Made by a program: the position numbers and the translations under genes | Assembly (NCBI RefSeq): GCF_030010375.1 | Contig: NZ_JASCRY010000001.1 | Coordinates: 1,364,001-1,428,000 of the forward strand | Direction of reading: 5' to 3' | DNA length: 64,000 bases | Source of the DNA: Flavobacterium yafengii | GTDB lineage: Bacteria; Bacteroidota; Bacteroidia; Flavobacteriales; Flavobacteriaceae | The notes under the pieces: model-generated | Database searches by the model: none | The model's input: the letters and a program-made list of their open reading frames with translations, nothing else | Told to the model about the DNA's origin: nothing | Shown: piece after piece, positions 56,939 to 64,000 of the stretch | Numbering within the stretch: position 1 is the first letter of the stretch | Layout of the letters: every line of letters begins with the position of its first letter

Positions 56939-58084
56939 CTAAGCTTTTGTTGTGTTTGTCTTTTTTTTATTTCGTCCCCACCAAATGTAGCATCCGGATA
57001 TTGGTAGACTTGCAATGAGTAAACTAAATAAACAGGCGAATATTTTTCCGGGTAATCCTAATATGGCTCCCGTGTGAATGTCATAATTCATTTTCATGAG
57101 GTTATCGGCAACTTTATCCGCTGTTTTTCTGCCCCAAATATGGGAAACAGGCATCTCTTTCAAACTGTATTGATCAAAATACCGATAGTCAATTTTCCAA
57201 TACGTTCCTTTGTCGCTATTCGCATTTGCGGCTATCGGTGATAGATTCGTTTCAGGCGGATGAATTTCAATTGATTTAGCCAATGGATATTCTTTTTGCA
57301 TTTGAAGCCAAACGGCATCTAATGGTTTTACGGTTGAAGTAGTTGCGGTTTTCTGGTTTTTTTTCGAAAGCGGTTCTTCATATAATAATGATTTTTCACC
57401 ACCGGATACTTTATAATACGAATACGCAAACCATTGAAATCCCCATACTAATCCTGTAATGGCGAAAATAATTCCGATTATCAAGATGTAAAAACCGGTG
57501 ACATTATGTAAGTCATAATTTTTTCTTTTCCATTTCGTTCCTTTTTTCCATTTGAACCAAAAGCGTTGTTTTGCTGCACTTTTATTTTTTGGATACCAAA
57601 GAATTAATCCCGAAATCAACATTATCAGAAATACTATTGTCGCTGATGCCACAACAGTTTGCCCAATTTGATGTGGCAGCCAAAGATAGAAATGCCCTTC
57701 GAGTATAAATGGAAAAAAACCTTCCTCATTATTGATCGTTTTCAGCACTTTTCCCGTGTAAGGATTAAGGTAAGTCGTATAATGATAACTGGGTTCGTAA
57801 TGAAAAAATATAGCCTCAACAGAATTATTTTTTTCGTTGTATTTGATGGCGTGAAGCACCTTATTAGGAACTTCTTTTCTGGCGATGGTTTCCAACTGAG
57901 ATGGAGGTAGAAAAGATTTATTTTGTGTTTCCACAAAACGATATTCTTCTGTGATGTTTTGTATTTCCTCTTGAAAGGCATACAAACATCCCGTGATGGC
58001 GATTATAAAAACAATTAAACCAGAGGACAAACCAAGCCAAAGATGGATTTTTCGAGTTGCTTTTTTGAAGTTATTATTTTTCAT
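56939..58084 (-). CDS. PepSY-associated transmembrane protein
   Basis: A 381-residue inner-membrane protein with the PepSY_TM layout: first helix TRKIHLWLGLSSGLIVFIIA (about 10-29), a periplasmic PepSY part (about 45-135), helices near 140-165, 195-225 and 350-372, and conserved histidines (HLWLGL, EGHFYLWLP, YDLHNVTGF) suited to heme or quinone ligation. Similar proteins accompany siderophore receptors and ferric reductases. Its start lies 63 bases downstream of receptor B and it is probably read from receptor B's promoter through a weak hairpin. Unlike the fusion at 52421 it has no flavin domains. Confidence 0.9.
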   Translation of the reverse strand: MKNNNFKKATRKIHLWLGLSSGLIVFIIAITGCLYAFQEEIQNITEEYRFVETQNKSFLPPSQLETIARKEVPNKVLHAIKYNEKNNSVEAIFFHYEPSYHYTTYLNPYTGKVLKTINNEEGFFPFILEGHFYLWLPHQIGQTVVASATIVFLIMLISGLILWYPKNKSAAKQRFWFKWKKGTKWKRKNYDLHNVTGFYILIIGIIFAITGLVWGFQWFAYSYYKVSGGEKSLLYEEPLSKKNQKTATTSTVKPLDAVWLQMQKEYPLAKSIEIHPPETNLSPIAANANSDKGTYWKIDYRYFDQYSLKEMPVSHIWGRKTADKVADNLMKMNYDIHTGAILGLPGKIFACLFSLLIASLPISGCYIWWGRNKKKTNTTKA

Positions 58085-58096
58085 TTAAAAAGGATA

Positions 58097-58122
58097 AAAC
58101 TCCCCACCGAAATGAGGAGTTT
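58097..58122 (-). terminator. Weak hairpin between receptor B and PepSY genes
   Basis: AAACTCCCCA, loop CCGAAA, TGAGGAGTTT: a 10-bp stem with one mismatch. No T-run on the minus strand, so read-through into the PepSY gene is likely. Confidence 0.4.
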
Positions 58123-58147
58123 AGTGAAACAAAACCAATTATGAAAC

Positions 58148-60295
58148 TTAAAATTTATAGGTTAAACCTGCTGTTACACTTCTCAAACGCTGAGGTGTTA
58201 CAGTAGACCATCCTGAATAATATTTTTCGTTTAAAGCATTATTTAATTTCAATGAGATGTTGAATTTATCACTCGAATACGATAATGCTGAATTTAAAAC
58301 GGTATAACTTGGTAAGGCAAAGGTTCCTATATTCGCTCTGTTCAATGTTTTGTATTCGCTGGCATAATTTCCACCAAATCCTATTCCGAAACCTTTTAAT
58401 TTTCCTGAAGTCAACGTGTAATTAGCCCAGAAATTAACTAAGGTTTCCGGTCCTGCTTCTTCAGGTCTTAATCCTAAATAACCATCTCCGGGATTGTCTT
58501 TTGTGACTTCACTTTTATTGTTACTGAATCCTGCAATGATGTTAAATCCTTTGACTGGATTTGCCGTAAAACTCACCTCGACTCCTTTACTGTTTACTTC
58601 GCCGCCTTGAATGGAGTTGTTGATATTATTGGGATCAGTCATTATTCTATTTTTTACATCAATGTTGTAATAGCTAATCGATGCCGAAATAATATCCTTG
58701 TATAAGTTTGTTTTTAATCCAACTTCATATTGATTGGCTTGCTCCGGGTCAAAAGATTCCATTCTCGGATTAGAACCATCCACTTCAGAAACTTGTCTTG
58801 GAGTTACATTTACAAAGCCATTCATATAATTTGAAAAGACAGAAACTTTATCTTTAATAAGCATATAAACCAGGCCAAATTTTGGAGAAACGGCCGCTTG
58901 ACTGTTTTCTTCGTCTGCCGTTGTAGATTTGAAATGATCAATTCTCAAACTCGCCATGGCAGATAATTTATCGGTAATATTCAGCACATCCGAAGCATAA
59001 GCACTAATTACTTCAACTTCAGCAGTTGAATTTCCTTCAAACGAACCTACTAAAAGATTATCAACTCCCGCTTGGGTCAAATCTCCGGTATCAGATCCAT
59101 CGACTAAGGAAACTATTCCATTTCCAACCCAACCAGTACCTCCGTTTATAATATTTGATTTATAATAATCGACACCTGCGACCAATCGGTTTCTTAAACT
59201 TCCAATTTTAAAGTCTCCAATGAAATTCTGCTGAATATCAGTCGCCAAAGTTTCTCCGTTTCTTTTAGAAATGGATCTTGAAAAATCATTTCCGTTTGAA
59301 GCATCAAATAAATACGAATAATACCCGCTGGTTTTGCTGTTACTTCTGGACAATACTGTTTGAGAAGTCCATTGATCAGAAAGCTTATAAAACATTTGAG
59401 CCTGTAAACTATAGGTTGGATTGCTGATTGATAATTCGTTGGAAGTAAACGATTTTTTATAATTTCTTTCGAATAATTCGATTGAATTAAACGATAGAGC
59501 AGAATATCTGCTCAAGAAAAGCATGGGCGCATTAGCAGAATTTCTGTTAGTAAATTCTGTATTGATTAAGAACGAAAGTTTATCGTTTACTTTATAACTC
59601 AACGAAGGCGCAAAGAAAAATGATTTGCCAAAACCTGCATCTTGAAACGAATTCTCTTTTTGATATGCAGTATTTATTCGTACGGCAACATCTTTATTTA
59701 AAGGTAGGTTTACATCGGCTGTAATTCGGTCTAATCCATAGGATCCTGATAGGTAACTTATTTCTCCACCAAATGTTGAGTATGGTTTTTTAGTCACAGT
59801 GTTTATTAAACCTCCGTAAGAAATCAAACTGCTTCCAAATAATGTTCCTGATGGCCCTTTTATTACTTCAATATTATCCACATTTGCAGGATCGATACTT
59901 CCATTATTGATTCCCGGAAGTCCATTAATCATTGTGGGCTGAACGGCAAAACCTCTCATAGAAAAATATTCTGCTCCATCGCCGCCACGTCCGGTTGATT
60001 CCCAAAGACGCGTTATACCAGTTGCATTTTTTAAAGCATCATTAAAATTGGTTACCAATTGCTCTTTCAATAATTCGCTGGTAACAGTATTGTACACTTG
60101 AGGATTTTCAATATTGTTCAAAGGCATTTTAGAAACTGTAGTGCTTTTTTCTCTTTTGTACTTGAATTTGTTGGTGTTAACAATAACTTCTTTCAGGGTT
60201 TTAACAGAATCTTTTTCTTGCTCTTTTTTTTCTTGAGCGCTAGCTGTTATACCAATTAATAAAACGGACAGGTAAAATGTATGTATCGACTTCAT
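58148..60295 (-). CDS. TonB-dependent siderophore receptor (receptor B)
   Basis: A 715-residue outer-membrane receptor. Signal peptide MKSIHTFYLSVLLIGITASA; plug (about 60-175) with FNDALKNATGITRLWESTGR, YFSMRGFAVQPTMINGLPG and VIKGPSGTLFGSSLISYGGL; barrel to the C-terminal LTYKF. It is a different family member from receptor A, so it probably takes another siderophore. The two operator copies (60296-60318 and 60358-60380) and promoter are laid out like those of receptor A. The ATG directly abuts the downstream operator (60296). Confidence 0.93.
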   Translation of the reverse strand: MKSIHTFYLSVLLIGITASAQEKKEQEKDSVKTLKEVIVNTNKFKYKREKSTTVSKMPLNNIENPQVYNTVTSELLKEQLVTNFNDALKNATGITRLWESTGRGGDGAEYFSMRGFAVQPTMINGLPGINNGSIDPANVDNIEVIKGPSGTLFGSSLISYGGLINTVTKKPYSTFGGEISYLSGSYGLDRITADVNLPLNKDVAVRINTAYQKENSFQDAGFGKSFFFAPSLSYKVNDKLSFLINTEFTNRNSANAPMLFLSRYSALSFNSIELFERNYKKSFTSNELSISNPTYSLQAQMFYKLSDQWTSQTVLSRSNSKTSGYYSYLFDASNGNDFSRSISKRNGETLATDIQQNFIGDFKIGSLRNRLVAGVDYYKSNIINGGTGWVGNGIVSLVDGSDTGDLTQAGVDNLLVGSFEGNSTAEVEVISAYASDVLNITDKLSAMASLRIDHFKSTTADEENSQAAVSPKFGLVYMLIKDKVSVFSNYMNGFVNVTPRQVSEVDGSNPRMESFDPEQANQYEVGLKTNLYKDIISASISYYNIDVKNRIMTDPNNINNSIQGGEVNSKGVEVSFTANPVKGFNIIAGFSNNKSEVTKDNPGDGYLGLRPEEAGPETLVNFWANYTLTSGKLKGFGIGFGGNYASEYKTLNRANIGTFALPSYTVLNSALSYSSDKFNISLKLNNALNEKYYSGWSTVTPQRLRSVTAGLTYKF

Positions 60296-60318
60296 TTATT
60301 TAGATTAATTAAAAATAA
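60296..60318 (-). promoter_or_regulatory. 23-bp dyad operator candidate, receptor B, downstream copy
   Basis: TTATTT-N11-AAATAA on the minus strand, 6 bases after the -7 box TATATTTG (60332-60325) and immediately before the ATG. Confidence 0.65.
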
Positions 60319-60324
60319 TAATTG

Positions 60325-60354
60325 CAAATATAATAGTGCTTTTTGTTTTAACAA
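60325..60354 (-). promoter_or_regulatory. Promoter of receptor B
   Basis: Minus strand TTG (60354-60352), exactly 19 bases, TATATTTG (60332-60325). Confidence 0.75.
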
Positions 60355-60357
60355 AAC

Positions 60358-60380
60358 TTATTTAGACTAAATATAAATAA
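60358..60380 (-). promoter_or_regulatory. 23-bp dyad operator candidate, receptor B, upstream copy
   Basis: TTATTT-N11-AAATAA on the minus strand with TTTAGTCTAAA inside it, 3 bases upstream of the -33 TTG, as at receptor A. Confidence 0.65.
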
Positions 60381-60432
60381 TATTAAAAAATAATTTTCAG
60401 TAATTTGAAAGTCAGTATTTTAACAGCATAAA

Positions 60433-60461
60433 AAAACCTTACTTATTTAGAGCAAGGTTTT
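60433..60461 (-). terminator. Terminator of the DUF6265-like gene
   Basis: AAAACCTTAC/GCAAGGTTTT around a short loop: a 10-bp stem with one mismatch, followed on the minus strand by a TTTT run. Confidence 0.6.
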
Positions 60462-60485
60462 GATTATAACAGAAATGTTAAAGTT

Positions 60486-60965
60486 TTATTTGATTTTTTT
60501 CATCGAAAACTGTTCTGAACTGGGTTTTCCTTGTTGGATTCCCGAAATTTTAGCTGCCAAACTGTCTGGAGTAATTTGGGTATAACTAATTTTTTGAGGA
60601 TAGTCGTGTTTCAGATTTTCAAAAGCCAATTGTTTCTCTGTTCCGATTGTTAATTTGAAAGCAACTGGTTTGTCATTATTTTGACCTTTTACGGTTGCAG
60701 TATACGTTAAGTTTTCTCCTTTTTGTTGTAATGTGATTGATTCAAAATGTAACGTATCTTTTTCTTTAATGTAATAGGATTGTGCTTGATAGGTGCTGTC
60801 GTTCACTTTCTCCCAATTTTCCGTTAGATTACCATCGGCTGATTTGTTTTCCCAATTCCCCAAAAGCCAACTTGCCGCCTTGATTTTTTCGTTTTTATTT
60901 GAATCAGAATTTTTGCAGGAAACAATGGCTAACAAAAGTAGTATAAGAGTTGTTTTTTGAAACAT
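60486..60965 (-). CDS. DUF6265-like lipoprotein
   Basis: 159 residues. MFQKTTLILLLLAIVSCKNS is a lipoprotein signal (Cys17). The body has AASWLLGNWENKSADGNLTE near 31-50 and FENLKHDYPQKISYTQITPD near 114-133, which matches the small lipocalin-like family of envelope proteins I know as DUF6265. No function is established. It is separated from receptor B by a terminator, so it is a neighbour rather than a clear member of the iron unit. Confidence 0.75.
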   Translation of the reverse strand: MFQKTTLILLLLAIVSCKNSDSNKNEKIKAASWLLGNWENKSADGNLTENWEKVNDSTYQAQSYYIKEKDTLHFESITLQQKGENLTYTATVKGQNNDKPVAFKLTIGTEKQLAFENLKHDYPQKISYTQITPDSLAAKISGIQQGKPSSEQFSMKKIK

Positions 60966-61106
60966 TAGTGTAAATATTAAGTTTTATTTTGAATAAGCTA
61001 AAGTATGAAAAAATAAAATAGAAAGATTTTTGATTTCAGATATTGTAGACCTCTTAAATCGAAAATCTAATATTTATTGACCTCAAATCAGAAATCAGCA
61101 ATTATT

Positions 61107-63395
61107 TTAGCTTTCTTTCAAAATAGTATAAACCAATTCTTTCGTGGGTTTTTGATCTTTTAGTTTCGCTCGAACCACATCAAAAGTCACTTTAAAATCA
61201 CAACCCAATTTATAATCGCTGCAACCATAAGCGGTTTTCCCCTTGAGAACAGTTCCTTTTTGACATTTCGGACAGATTAATTCGTCCGGAATGGCTTTCG
61301 CCAAAGTTTTCTTAGGCTCTAATTTAAGCTTGAAATTTTCATCAAAGCGAAGTAAACCTTCCACAATACCGGCATCGGTTTTAAAGTCTTTCAAATTTAC
61401 AGTAGATCCTTTTTGTAGTAATCGTAAGTATTGGTTCTCTGATATTTTTTTCTCTGCAAAACTATAGGGCAATAAAAACGTGCAACCCGTTTTATAATCT
61501 GCACAACCATACGAAGATTTTCCTTTGATAAGTGTCGCTTTTTTGCATTTAGGGCAGGCTTCCGCCAAAATTCCTGCTGCTTTCTTTTTCTCCACTTTAG
61601 CGACTTCTTTCTGAATGCTTCCTGCATGCGAGATATTGGCGCGTCTGGTTTCACTGCGTACTTCATACACCAAAACTTCTACCATATTTTTCATGTTCTT
61701 AATAAACGCGGCGGCGGTAAAGGTTCCTTTTTCAATATCTTTCAATTGCTTTTCCCAGGAACCCGTCAATTCTGCCGACTTTACCAAGTCATTTTGAATC
61801 GTATCAATAAGCTGAATCCCAGTTGGTGTTGGCAAAACCTGTTTTTTGTTTCTTACGATGTATTGCCGTCTGAAAAGAGTTTCAATAATATTGGCTCGTG
61901 TTGAAGGACGACCAATGCCGTTTTCTTTCATCAATTCGCGTAAATCTTCATCATCGACCTGCTTGCCCGCAGTTTCCATTGCGCGTAATAAGGTGGCTTC
62001 CGTAAATTGATTGGGTGGTTTGGTTTCCTTTTCTAAAAACGAAGGTTCGTGTGGGCCTTTTTCACCTACAACAAAACTCGGTAATATATCGGCTTCTTTT
62101 TCTTTGGCGTTTGGGTCTTCAAAAACTATTCTAAAGCCTTTTTTTAAGATTTCTTTTCCGGTGGTTTTGAAAGCTACATCGGCAGCTTTCCCGATAACGG
62201 TAGTATTGGCAACCAAACAATCGTCATAAAATACGGCAATAAATCGCTTGGTAATTATGTCATACACTTGCTGCTGATTGTATTGCAAGTTGGTTTGAAT
62301 CCCCGTTGGAATAATCGCGTGGTGATCCGTAACTTTTTTATCATTGAAAACTTTGGTCGATTTTTTAATCTTTTTTTCCAAAAGTGGTTGCGTCAACGCC
62401 GCATAATTCGTCAAGTTTTTCAGAATTCCGGGTACTTTTGGATAAATATCATTCGGCAAAAACGTGGTGTCGACTCTGGGATACGTGACTACTTTTTGTT
62501 CGTACAAAGTCTGGACAATTTTAAGCGTTTCATCTGCCGTAAAGCCAAATTTGGTATTGCAATACACTTGTAATCCTGTTAAATCAAATAGTTTTGGTGC
62601 AAACTCATTACCATTCTTTTTTTCGACAGAGACAATTTCGAATTCACTTTCCTTGACTTTATTGGCTAAAATCTCTCCATCTTCCTTTTTCAAAAAGCGT
62701 CCTTCCTCATAACTAAAAAGCGTCTCTCGATATAAAGTTTGTAATTCCCAATACGGTTGCGGCTTGAAATTCTCAATCTCTTTGAATCGGTCCACGACCA
62801 TGGCCAAAGTTGGGGTTTGTACTCGACCGATAGACAATACTTGTTTGTATCCGCCGTGTTTTACGGTGTACAAACGGGTAGCATTCATACCGAGTAACCA
62901 GTCGCCAATGGCTCTGGAAAATCCTGCATAGTATAAATTATCGTAATTGGCGGATGGTTTCAAGTTCTCAAAACCTTCTTTGATGGCTTCTGTGGTCAGG
63001 GATGAAATCCATAAGCGTTGTACCTCGCCTTTGTACTGGGCTTCGTTCATGACCCAGCGCTGAATGAGTTCTCCCTCTTGCCCGGCATCCCCGCAGTTGA
63101 TGACCAAGGTCGCTTTGTCGAATAGGCTTTTTATGATTTTGAATTGCTTTTGAATACCCGAATTTTCCACCACTTTGGTCTCAAATTTGTCGGGAAGCAT
63201 GGGCAGGTTGTTCAAATCCCAACTTTTCCAGTGGGGCTTATAATCGTTCGGTTCTTTCAAGGTGCATAAATGCCCAAAAGTGTACGTTACCTGATAACCA
63301 TTGCCTTCGTAATACCCGTCGTGCTTGGTATTGGCTCCTAAAACGGATGCGATTTCGCGTGCTACACTTGGTTTCTCGGCAATACAGACCTTCAT
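61107..63395 (-). CDS. topB: DNA topoisomerase III (type IA)
   Basis: A 762-residue type IA topoisomerase relaxing or decatenating DNA. The Toprim domain opens the protein (MKVCIAEKPSVAREIASVLG; INCGDAGQEGELIQRWV with the metal-binding DAGQEGE near 103-109). The active-site Tyr305 lies in TYPRVDTTFLP, and DHHAIIPTG and GIGRPSTRANIIETLF follow. Two C-terminal zinc-ribbon repeats, CPKCKKATLIKGKSSYGC and CPKCQKGTVLKGKTAYGC, end the protein. It starts with a clear ATG at 63395 and lacks adjacent mobilisation genes, so I read it as chromosomal, although topB is also common on Bacteroidota conjugative elements. Confidence 0.95.
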   Translation of the reverse strand: MKVCIAEKPSVAREIASVLGANTKHDGYYEGNGYQVTYTFGHLCTLKEPNDYKPHWKSWDLNNLPMLPDKFETKVVENSGIQKQFKIIKSLFDKATLVINCGDAGQEGELIQRWVMNEAQYKGEVQRLWISSLTTEAIKEGFENLKPSANYDNLYYAGFSRAIGDWLLGMNATRLYTVKHGGYKQVLSIGRVQTPTLAMVVDRFKEIENFKPQPYWELQTLYRETLFSYEEGRFLKKEDGEILANKVKESEFEIVSVEKKNGNEFAPKLFDLTGLQVYCNTKFGFTADETLKIVQTLYEQKVVTYPRVDTTFLPNDIYPKVPGILKNLTNYAALTQPLLEKKIKKSTKVFNDKKVTDHHAIIPTGIQTNLQYNQQQVYDIITKRFIAVFYDDCLVANTTVIGKAADVAFKTTGKEILKKGFRIVFEDPNAKEKEADILPSFVVGEKGPHEPSFLEKETKPPNQFTEATLLRAMETAGKQVDDEDLRELMKENGIGRPSTRANIIETLFRRQYIVRNKKQVLPTPTGIQLIDTIQNDLVKSAELTGSWEKQLKDIEKGTFTAAAFIKNMKNMVEVLVYEVRSETRRANISHAGSIQKEVAKVEKKKAAGILAEACPKCKKATLIKGKSSYGCADYKTGCTFLLPYSFAEKKISENQYLRLLQKGSTVNLKDFKTDAGIVEGLLRFDENFKLKLEPKKTLAKAIPDELICPKCQKGTVLKGKTAYGCSDYKLGCDFKVTFDVVRAKLKDQKPTKELVYTILKES

Positions 63396-63530
63396 TTTCT
63401 CCTACTGATTTTGAAGCCGCAAATTAGGAATTTAGAAATTGGTATTAAAAAGAAATCTTTAGGAGTTATGAACGGGTAGGGTTTGCTGTTTTTTAGGAGC
63501 AGAACGAATAGTTTTTCAAGGATGAAACTT

Positions 63531-63588
63531 CCTGCTGTCCGCTGTATCTCTACGCTACGCTACGAGGATGCCACTTCCATCAGGGCTA
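63531..63588. repeat. Hairpin-cassette repeat, copy C
   Basis: Left flank CCTGCTGTCCGCTGTATC and right flank GGATGCCACTTCCATCAGGG then CTA match copy A (38533-38599) closely, but the centre (CTC-TACGCTACGCTAC-GAG) is not a long palindrome. It is preceded at 63491-63500 by TTTTAGGAGC, also present before copy A. Confidence 0.75.
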
Positions 63589-63839
63589 AAGATTTCGTTT
63601 TGGTTTCATAATAACGAAAGAAAAAAATCTTTAAATATTAGAAACAGATTTTTCTAGTAAACGCTCTTGATAGCTGGGATTGGCAGGATGAGACCGGTTA
63701 ATTCATTGCCAGGCACAAAGTCTATTGTTTTACTCGTTCCTCTTTCTGTGAGGAACGTTATTTACAGGTAAAGTACACACTTTATACACGCTGCGGTTAT
63801 GCTCTAAATTACAATTGAAACTCGTTGCAAACGAGCGCC

Positions 63840-63961
63840 CAATGTCATTAAGTTAAGCTGTTTTGAAGGCTTCTCGATACAATTTTAAATAGTAAAGCTT
63901 TCGCATTAATGTTCAAAATTACTCGAAGTGACGGTTAAAACAGCTTAACTTAATAACATTG
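63840..63961. repeat. Inverted repeat with 25-bp arms
   Basis: Left arm 63840-63864 and right arm 63937-63961 are complementary at 24 of 25 positions; the core is AATGTCATTAAGTTAAGCTG. Flanking GAGCGCC (63832-63839) and GAACGAGCGCC are also similar. The 72-base centre has a weaker CTTCTCGA/CTCGAAG pairing. No coding content. Confidence 0.75.
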
Positions 63962-64000
63962 AACGAGCGCCAGTGGGGAAATGGTTGTGTAAATAAATTT

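Larger units (their letters stand above)
63396..64000. other. Intergenic region with repeats, no gene seen
   Basis: 605 bases without a supported coding frame up to the window edge. It holds repeat cassette C (63531-63588), a CGTTCCTC-N7-GAGGAACG hairpin near 63733-63755, and a long inverted repeat (63840-63961). I cannot exclude a small RNA, but no known RNA family is recognisable. Confidence 0.6.

Noticed and set aside
60966-61030. Possible dyad-element copy upstream of the DUF6265-like gene
   Set aside because: It has AAAATAA and TTATTTT-like pieces but at the wrong spacing and without the central pattern.
61107-63395. topB as a marker of an integrated conjugative element
   Set aside because: No integrase, relaxase, transfer genes or attachment repeats are visible nearby, so a chromosomal gene is simpler.
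63396-64000. A structured RNA such as RNase P RNA, tmRNA or 6S RNA
   Set aside because: I looked for their conserved blocks and did not find them; only repeats and hairpins are supported.

Overview
The window is a stretch of Bacteroidota chromosome, almost certainly Flavobacterium or a close relative. The base composition is AT-rich. Promoters carry the flavobacterial -7 box TAnnTTTG with a TTG about 19 bases upstream. Shine-Dalgarno sequences are essentially absent. One secreted protein ends in a type IX secretion 'type B' (gliding-motility-associated) sorting domain, SecD and SecF are fused, and the purA-fur-rel and lgt-yidD-cysS-folE neighbourhoods look flavobacterial. I found no rRNA, tRNA, CRISPR array or insertion sequence. 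About 46 protein genes are supported, and purA is cut by the left edge.

Layout. 1-4308 (minus strand): purA, fur, a bifunctional (p)ppGpp enzyme and a TrmH/SpoU RNA methyltransferase. 4508-5110: a TRIC/YicG-like membrane protein. 5146-13232: a surface-glycan locus with a FemAB/GNAT-like acyltransferase, a sugar aminotransferase, a WzxE-type flippase, four glycosyltransferases and an FdtA-type ketoisomerase. It abuts ftsE, and its last glycosyltransferase overlaps the ftsE stop codon. 14164-20629: a large TPR protein, a PhzF-like enzyme, an outer-membrane barrel and a GreA-C-like protein. 20851-26117: two asparagine synthetases flanking an amidohydrolase lipoprotein, each synthetase with a matching promoter and a near-identical terminator. 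26299-35652: gyrB, mdh, secDF, a PagL-like lipid A deacylase and the type IX cargo protein. 35705-48164: housekeeping genes (lgt, yidD, cysS, folE, an aminotransferase, valS), two small proteins of little or unknown function, a retropepsin-like protein and an S9 peptidase. 48504-60965 (all minus): an iron-acquisition island. 61107-63395: topB, followed by 605 gene-free bases containing repeats.

The most interesting region is the iron island. Two TonB-dependent siderophore receptors, a PepSY membrane protein, a PepSY-flavodoxin-FNR fusion reductase, a periplasmic DUF2271 protein with a candidate flavinylation motif, a secreted ApbE flavin transferase and a periplasmic ankyrin protein together look like a trans-membrane electron route that reduces imported ferric siderophores. 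Three promoters in it share the same architecture (TTG, exactly 19 bases, TAyATTTG) and the same 23-bp dyad element, TTATTT-N11-AAATAA. The element occurs five times: over the start site at all three promoters, and again just upstream of the -33 box at both receptor promoters. This is a candidate iron operator and ties the genes into one regulon.

Several intergenic repeats are also notable: a hairpin cassette with conserved flanks in three places (38533, 52245, 63531), long inverted repeats at 20009-20169 and 63840-63961, and perfect palindromes in front of the aminotransferase and the TPR gene. All calls come from reading the sequence and recalling family motifs; no searches were run.
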